Assembly (NCBI GenBank): GCA_035628335.1
Contig: DASPKA010000118.1
Location: 1-9,192 of the forward strand
Origin: DASPKA01 sp035628335
Lineage (GTDB): Bacteria; Patescibacteriota; Doudnabacteria; UBA920
DNA length: 9,192 bases
Direction of reading: 5' to 3'
Part shown: piece after piece, positions 5,299-9,192 of the stretch
Position numbering within the stretch: position 1 is the stretch's first letter
Layout: each line of letters begins with the position of its first letter
The notes under the pieces: generated by a model
What the model was told of the DNA's origin: nothing
Databases searched by the model: none
Seen by the model: only the letters and a program-made list of their open reading frames with translations
Program-made: the position numbers and the translations under genes

Positions 5299-5898
5299 AT
5301 GTTAAAACAGCTGTACAAACATAAGGCGGTGTGGGTAATTGAGCATGTATTGTTTGCCGGTTCGCCTATGTATTTAGCGATTACCAAATACGCAGACAAT
5401 CCTCAGATGCATTATTTGCTTATGGCATTTAGCGCTGCATATATGTTTTTAGTGGCTCTTTGGCTAAGCGCTGGACAGTGGGATTTGGGTTTTGAATTTA
5501 AAAATTTTTACGCGCACCTGAAAGCCATTTTACCGTCAACGTTTGCCCTTGGCATCATAATTGTCCTTTTGAAACAGTTTAATCTCATTGCAGGAGGTGG
5601 TGAAATAAGTTTAGGTCAGACACTGCTTTATTTAACGCTTTCAGTACCTTTGCAGGAATTAGTGTTTAGGTCATTCTGCGTGTGGCGTTGTGCTCTGTCT
5701 TGGAACAGCATTGTATTCATCACTATCTTTACGTCTGCTAATTTCGCATTTTATCACCTTATGTTTGGCACCTGGGAATTAGTCATTGGGGTATTTTTAC
5801 TCAACCTTTTTTGGCAATTTTGGTATATTAGACAGCGCAATGTTACGGTGATTGCGATTTCTCACGCCATACTCGGCTTAGCCTATTTTTATTTTTAG
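5299..5898 (+). CDS. CPBP (CAAX/Abi-type) intramembrane protease-like protein
   Basis: A 199-residue polytopic membrane protein with the layout of CPBP intramembrane metalloproteases. Motif 1 reads QELVFR (119-124), where the family norm is EExxxR: E120 and R124 are present but the first Glu is Gln119. Motif 2 is NFAFYHLMFG, with H153 in the FxxxH position. The last motif, AISHAILGL (187-195), supplies H189. About six hydrophobic segments are visible (roughly 15-30, 40-57, 78-94, 105-117, 136-152, 160-176). The catalytic Glu is usually assigned to the first Glu of the pair, so this protein may be inactive or altered. It starts one base after the previous stop and has no separate ribosome site, which again fits coupling. 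A CPBP protein in a metal operon could process a lipoprotein or the anchored neighbours (inference). Confidence 0.8.
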   Translation: MLKQLYKHKAVWVIEHVLFAGSPMYLAITKYADNPQMHYLLMAFSAAYMFLVALWLSAGQWDLGFEFKNFYAHLKAILPSTFALGIIIVLLKQFNLIAGGGEISLGQTLLYLTLSVPLQELVFRSFCVWRCALSWNSIVFITIFTSANFAFYHLMFGTWELVIGVFLLNLFWQFWYIRQRNVTVIAISHAILGLAYFYF

Positions 5899-5916
5899 TA
5901 AACAATTTGTAAACCT

Positions 5917-6759
5917 ATGAAATTAAAATTACTTTACATAGTCATAGTTTTTCTTATTGTAATAGGTTTAATATATTTCGTTACACCGAACAGTCTTAAC
6001 AATTTCTCTATGCAAAAAATCACAAGTTACCGTGTGGAGCTCACTACAAATGCAGAAAATTTTACACCAGGCAAACCAGCCAATATTATTTATAAAATTT
6101 TAGATAATAACGGCCAGGTGTTGAAGGACTTTGAAGTTTCTCACGAAAAAATAATGCACCTAATTGTTGTTAGAAAAGACTTGCAGGATTTCCAACACCT
6201 GCATCCGGATTTCAACCCCACTACAGGCGAATTTACATCCAATATTCTTTTCCCCAACAATGGACCTTACAGGATCTTCCCGGACTTTACTCCTGCTTCG
6301 GATAATCTGGAGAAGTTACCCATAACTTTATCCTATGACTTAATGGTTGGTGATGTAAGTAAATACCAACCACAAAAAGCACGTCTTGATACTCATACTT
6401 TCAAAGCAGTAGACGGATATAAAGTCAGTTATACTTTTCCAAAAACAATTAAAGCTAAAACTCAAGTTAACTATAGCCTCAAGGTTGAAAAAGAAGATAA
6501 AGTAGCAAGGCTTGAGTCGTATTTAGGTGCACGGGGGCACAGTGTAATAATCCGTGAAGATAGCTTAGATTTTATTCATACTCATCCTCAAGTAGGAGAA
6601 GGCACAGACGGTGGGCATAACACCGGGGAGCATACTACTAGTGGAGATAGTATAGATTTTAGAACCACCTTTCCGGAAGCAGGAATATACAGAGTATACA
6701 CCCAATTCCAGATGGATAGACATGTCATCACCTCTGACTATACCGTGCAAGTACAATAG
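5917..6759 (+). CDS. Membrane-anchored protein with two histidine-rich repeats, copper-operon associated
   Basis: This 280-residue protein has an N-terminal anchor (residues 4-22) and an outward-facing body. The body contains two similar beta-sandwich-like units. Unit 1 (about 37-146) carries SHEKIMHLIVV (75-85), DFQHLHPDF (91-99) and LFPNNGPYRIFPDF (111-124). Unit 2 (about 158-280) carries ARGHSVIIRED (205-215), DFIHTHP (218-224), TTFPEAGIYRVYTQFQ (240-255) and H269. The shared pattern is His...(D/F)xxHxHP...FPxxGxYR. An HN/GEH-rich loop (232-239) extends unit 2. This is typical of small YtkA/FixH-like secreted proteins beside copper ATPases. I infer metal binding at the histidines. It is the last gene of the first unit, 18 bp after the CPBP gene, and its stop lies 5 bp before the csoR promoter's -35. 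Confidence 0.75.
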   Translation: MKLKLLYIVIVFLIVIGLIYFVTPNSLNNFSMQKITSYRVELTTNAENFTPGKPANIIYKILDNNGQVLKDFEVSHEKIMHLIVVRKDLQDFQHLHPDFNPTTGEFTSNILFPNNGPYRIFPDFTPASDNLEKLPITLSYDLMVGDVSKYQPQKARLDTHTFKAVDGYKVSYTFPKTIKAKTQVNYSLKVEKEDKVARLESYLGARGHSVIIREDSLDFIHTHPQVGEGTDGGHNTGEHTTSGDSIDFRTTFPEAGIYRVYTQFQMDRHVITSDYTVQVQ

Positions 6760-6764
6760 TCAGC

Positions 6765-6793
6765 TTGACAGATATACCCCCTAGGGGTATATT
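6765..6793 (+). promoter_or_regulatory. csoR promoter with CsoR operator in the spacer
   Basis: TTGACA (6765-6770), a 17-bp spacer and TATATT (6788-6793) make a nearly perfect sigma70 promoter. The spacer and -10 carry a palindrome with arms ATATACCCC (6772-6780) and GGGGTATAT (6784-6792) around CTA, the shape of known CsoR/RcnR-family operators (C/G tracts flanked by AT). A repressor bound there would block RNA polymerase, and metal would release it. Seven bases after the -10 lies the csoR ATG at 6800. Confidence 0.92.
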
Positions 6794-6799
6794 AGATTC

Positions 6800-7069
6800 A
6801 TGAAACCCACTACTAAAAAACAGGCAGTTCGCCGCCTTAGAATTATGGAAGGTCAGATACGAGGTTTGACCAAAATGGTTGAGGAAGAAAAGTATTGTGT
6901 GGATATTATTACCCAATCTATGGCCGTGAAAAAGGCATTATCTAGCCTGGAAGATTTAATCTTAGAGAATCACCTTTCCACTCATGTGGTCGAACAGATG
7001 AGGTCAGGTGGTAAAGATATGGCAGTTTCGGAGATATTGAAAATTTATAAGCTGTCCAAAAAACTCTAG
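6800..7069 (+). CDS. csoR: CsoR/FrmR-family metal-sensing repressor
   Basis: An 89-residue all-helical DNA-binding protein of the CsoR/RcnR/FrmR (DUF156) family, which uncouples from DNA when it binds its effector. The conserved core RLRIMEGQIRGLTKMVEEEKYCVDIITQ spans 12-39. The family's metal ligands are C33 (KYCVDI), H58 (ENHLSTH) and position 62, which here is H62 and not the Cys of true Cu(I) CsoR. The set is thus Cys-His-His, closer to nickel/cobalt RcnR in that position, but the N-terminal His of RcnR is absent. A copper ATPase in the same unit suggests copper or silver. The operator in its own promoter indicates autoregulation. There is no Shine-Dalgarno sequence, and the expected transcription start is the A of the ATG, so the mRNA is probably leaderless. 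The symbol reflects family, not proven metal. Confidence 0.92.
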   Translation: MKPTTKKQAVRRLRIMEGQIRGLTKMVEEEKYCVDIITQSMAVKKALSSLEDLILENHLSTHVVEQMRSGGKDMAVSEILKIYKLSKKL

Positions 7070-7103
7070 AGGTCGAATTATTCATTTAAGAAACTATAAT
7101 TAT

Positions 7104-7319
7104 ATGTGCGATAGCGCAACATGTGACCACCATGGTCACACAGAAAGGAATAACACTATGCATTTAAGTAGCAAGTTCCCAAACGTAAAAAAGATTATTG
7201 AGAACACCCCGAATGGTATTCGTTTGACCATTACTTCTGATGACCCTCATACTGTTGAAATGCTTCAAAAAGAAGCACAAGATGAAATGAGCGGTAATCA
7301 CACTCATTCACATGAGTAA
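7104..7319 (+). CDS. Small Cys/His-rich putative metal-binding protein
   Basis: A 71-residue protein. The N-terminus MCDSATCDHHGHTE carries C2, C7, H9, H10 and H12. The middle (FPNVKKIIENTPNGIRLTIT, about 25-44, then SDDPHTVEMLQKEA, 45-58) looks like a small alpha/beta domain seen in short proteins of heavy-metal operons. The C-terminus GNHTHSHE adds three His. It lies 34 bp after csoR and 16 bp before the ATPase, so it is probably co-transcribed. It may be a soluble metal chaperone (inference). The start is uncertain: ATG 7104 has no ribosome site but sits 3 bp after a TATAAT, while ATG 7158 (53 residues, without the Cys/His head) has AAAGGA 8 nt upstream. I list the longer version because the Cys/His head fits the context. 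Confidence 0.65.
   Translation: MCDSATCDHHGHTERNNTMHLSSKFPNVKKIIENTPNGIRLTITSDDPHTVEMLQKEAQDEMSGNHTHSHE
7122..7140 (+). other. Hairpin TGTGACC/GGTCACA ahead of the internal ribosome site
   Basis: TGTGACC (7122-7128) and GGTCACA (7134-7140) pair around a 5-nt loop, just before AGAAAGGA and the ATG at 7158. It lies inside the coding sequence if translation begins at 7104, or in the 5' leader if it begins at 7158. Confidence 0.35.
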
Positions 7320-7335
7320 TCGGTACTAAATTCTT

Positions 7336-9192
7336 ATGCACTCTAACCACAATTCTCAACATGGTCGTCTTGATCATGTTGAGGCAAAAATGTACACCTG
7401 TCCTATGCATCCGGAAGTGATGCGAGACAGTCCTGGTATGTGTCCAGAGTGTGGGATGAACCTCATACCCACAAAAGCTTCTTCGAAGAAGCAGGGTCAC
7501 ACAGGACACGAAATGCACCATGGGCATAAAGTAGTTTCTATGCTTGCGAAACTGCATGGTGGTTACAAGCTACAAGCTGTGCATGATAAACATGCTGGGC
7601 ATATAACGTCTTCATTCTTAGTGAAATTCTGGATTTCGTTAGCATTGACTGTACCCATATTCTTTTACTCAGAAATGGCTATGATGTTGTTTGACATTAG
7701 GGGACCAGAATTTCCCCACTGGCAATTTGTACTGCTTAAACTCGGCACCATTATATACTTCTATGGCGGTTGGATTTTCCTCTCAAGCGCTTACCGTGAA
7801 CTCAAAGCAAGACTGCCAGGCATGATGACGCTCATAGCCATAGCTATCACCACGGCTTATGCTTATAGTGTCTTTTCTACCCTGACTGGTAGCATGCATG
7901 ATTTGTGGTTCGAATTGGCATCGCTCATCACCATTATGCTTCTTGGTCACTGGATTGAAATGAAATCAGTACAAGGAGCGCAAGGAGCTTTAAAGGAGTT
8001 GAGCAAACTTCTACCTGACAAGGCAGAGGTTATTCGAGGTAATACCACCGAAATTGTCTCGCTTGACCAACTTAAAGTTGGCGATGTTGTACTCGTCAAA
8101 CCAGGAGCCAAGATACCAACAGACGGGGAAATTATTGAAGGACGGTCAGACATAAACGAATCCATCATCACCGGAGAATCTAAGCCAATTGAAAAACATA
8201 CAGGCGATACTGTAATTGCTGGCTCAACGAATGGTGACGGGAGTATAAAAGTTCAAGTAACTCATATCGGCCAAGAAACCTTCTTGGCTGGAGTTATGAG
8301 GCTCGTCGCAGATGCACAAGCTTCCAAGTCTCGCCTGCAAATGATATCTGATAGAGCAGCATTTTACTTAACTATTATCGCTATGGTCTGTGGTGCAATT
8401 ACGTTCATTGCTTGGCTCCTTGCACAAGCTGGTATTGTAACTGCAACTGAGCGGATGGTCGCGGTGCTCGTGATTACTTGTCCACATGCATTAGGTCTGG
8501 CTATTCCACTCGTGGCTTCTATTTCAACTACTATGGCTGCACGCAATGGTTTACTGGTCAGGCAGCGCATTGCCTTAGAAGAAGCCCGCAAGATTGATAC
8601 CGTGTTATTTGATAAAACAGGAACACTCACTAAAGGAGAATTTGGTATTAGCGCAATTGTAGCTAATACTGGTATCACTGAAAATGAAGTGCTAAGAGTA
8701 GCAGCTTCAGTGAACAGTCATTCTGAACATCCACTTGCTCGTGCTATGGTTCAGGCTGCGAATACTTTAAAACTTGAGCTTAGCGAGGTTGCAAATTTTG
8801 CTCGTATGCCTGGCATGGGAGCAAAAGGGATCATTTTGGGTACAGAAGTACAGGTGGGTAATGATAGCTTTCTAAAACAAAATACTATTGAACTAACAAA
8901 AGAGTATAAAAGTAAACTAGACAATCTTGCTAAGGAGGGTAAAACAGTTATTCACGTAATCTTTGATACACAGCTTTTAGGAAGCATTGCATTAGCAGAC
9001 ATTATTAGAGAGGAGTCTTTTGAAGCGGTTAAAAAACTAACCGATGCAGGTATTAAAACTGCAATGATAACTGGTGACTCCGAAGATGTAGCCAAGTGGG
9101 TAGCAAAAGAACTTGGCATCAACGAATACTTTGCCAAAGTTATGCCCGACAAAAAAGCAGAGAAAGTAAAACTTCTGCAAAGCAAAGGAAGA
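7336..9192 (+). CDS. copB: CopB-type P1B ATPase, copper/silver export, partial (3' end outside window)
   Basis: P1B-type ATPases pump soft metal ions across the cytoplasmic membrane at the cost of ATP. The 619 visible residues begin with a His-rich head, then a heavy-metal-binding domain YTCPMHPEVMRDSPGMCPECGM (C22, H25, C36, C39), then HTGHEMHHGHK. Membrane helices start near residue 95. The actuator motif is ITGES (TGE at 279-281). The metal-site motif in the sixth helix is CPH (382-384), which places it in the CopB subgroup and not the CPC Cu(I) group. DKTGTLT has the phosphorylated D426. The nucleotide domain has EHP (H465, P466), and ITGDS is at 578-582. The window ends before the expected GDGIND. 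The ATG at 7336 lies 16 bp after the small Cys/His gene and has no clear ribosome site. Copper or silver is the likely substrate. Confidence 0.93.
   Translation, partial: MHSNHNSQHGRLDHVEAKMYTCPMHPEVMRDSPGMCPECGMNLIPTKASSKKQGHTGHEMHHGHKVVSMLAKLHGGYKLQAVHDKHAGHITSSFLVKFWISLALTVPIFFYSEMAMMLFDIRGPEFPHWQFVLLKLGTIIYFYGGWIFLSSAYRELKARLPGMMTLIAIAITTAYAYSVFSTLTGSMHDLWFELASLITIMLLGHWIEMKSVQGAQGALKELSKLLPDKAEVIRGNTTEIVSLDQLKVGDVVLVKPGAKIPTDGEIIEGRSDINESIITGESKPIEKHTGDTVIAGSTNGDGSIKVQVTHIGQETFLAGVMRLVADAQASKSRLQMISDRAAFYLTIIAMVCGAITFIAWLLAQAGIVTATERMVAVLVITCPHALGLAIPLVASISTTMAARNGLLVRQRIALEEARKIDTVLFDKTGTLTKGEFGISAIVANTGITENEVLRVAASVNSHSEHPLARAMVQAANTLKLELSEVANFARMPGMGAKGIILGTEVQVGNDSFLKQNTIELTKEYKSKLDNLAKEGKTVIHVIFDTQLLGSIALADIIREESFEAVKKLTDAGIKTAMITGDSEDVAKWVAKELGINEYFAKVMPDKKAEKVKLLQSKGR

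Noticed and set aside
1..9192. CRISPR array, insertion sequence, integrase or attachment site
   Set aside because: No spaced direct repeats, no transposase or recombinase motifs, and no target-site duplications seen.

Overview
The window looks like bacterial chromosome, most plausibly from a Candidate Phyla Radiation/Patescibacteria lineage (Saccharibacteria-like). This is a moderate-confidence inference. It rests on tightly packed genes, an unusual short TruB variant, a class II CCA-adding enzyme, several starts without a Shine-Dalgarno sequence sitting directly behind good -10 boxes, and TGA used as a real stop (ATGA gene overlap at 4866-4869), which argues against the SR1/Gracilibacteria code.

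Left part (1-2732, all minus strand): a 3'-truncated truB-type tRNA pseudouridine synthase (1-551) is followed, going upstream, by two back-to-back 34-bp palindromes (555-588 and 591-624). Next come a 110-residue unknown protein (583-915), a DUF218/YdcF-like membrane-anchored protein (938-1531) and a CCA-adding tRNA nucleotidyltransferase (1506-2732). The last three appear to be one operon read cca -> ydcF-like -> orf110, ending at the perfect palindrome 591-624.

Middle (2733-3963): upstream of cca is a GC-rich stretch with six consecutive hairpins (2752-2943). A near-consensus minus-strand promoter (3016-2988) precedes it, with a perfect DnaA box just upstream. This is either a structured leader of cca or a separate small RNA. 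Then comes a GC-richer unknown gene for a protein with two membrane segments (3139-3615, minus), with its own terminator and promoter. A 348-bp intergenic region holds a hairpin with A/T tracts on both flanks and a weak promoter for the next, divergent operon.

Right part (3964-9192, plus strand): an apparent copper/silver-handling island, more AT-rich than the middle. The first four genes encode an Asp-box beta-propeller of the F510_1955 glycosylhydrolase type, a four-helix membrane protein of unknown family, a CPBP-type intramembrane protease-like protein, and a membrane-anchored protein with two similar histidine-rich repeats. A second unit follows: a CsoR-family repressor, a small Cys/His-rich protein, and a CopB-type (CPH) P1B ATPase with an N-terminal heavy-metal-binding domain, cut by the window end. 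The second unit starts from a consensus promoter whose 17-bp spacer contains a CsoR-type operator, so it is almost certainly metal-derepressed. The promoter also places the transcription start on, or very near, the csoR ATG, so the mRNA is probably leaderless. The ATPase would export the metal and CsoR would sense it. The four upstream envelope genes have no visible CsoR box of their own and are the least described part of the system.
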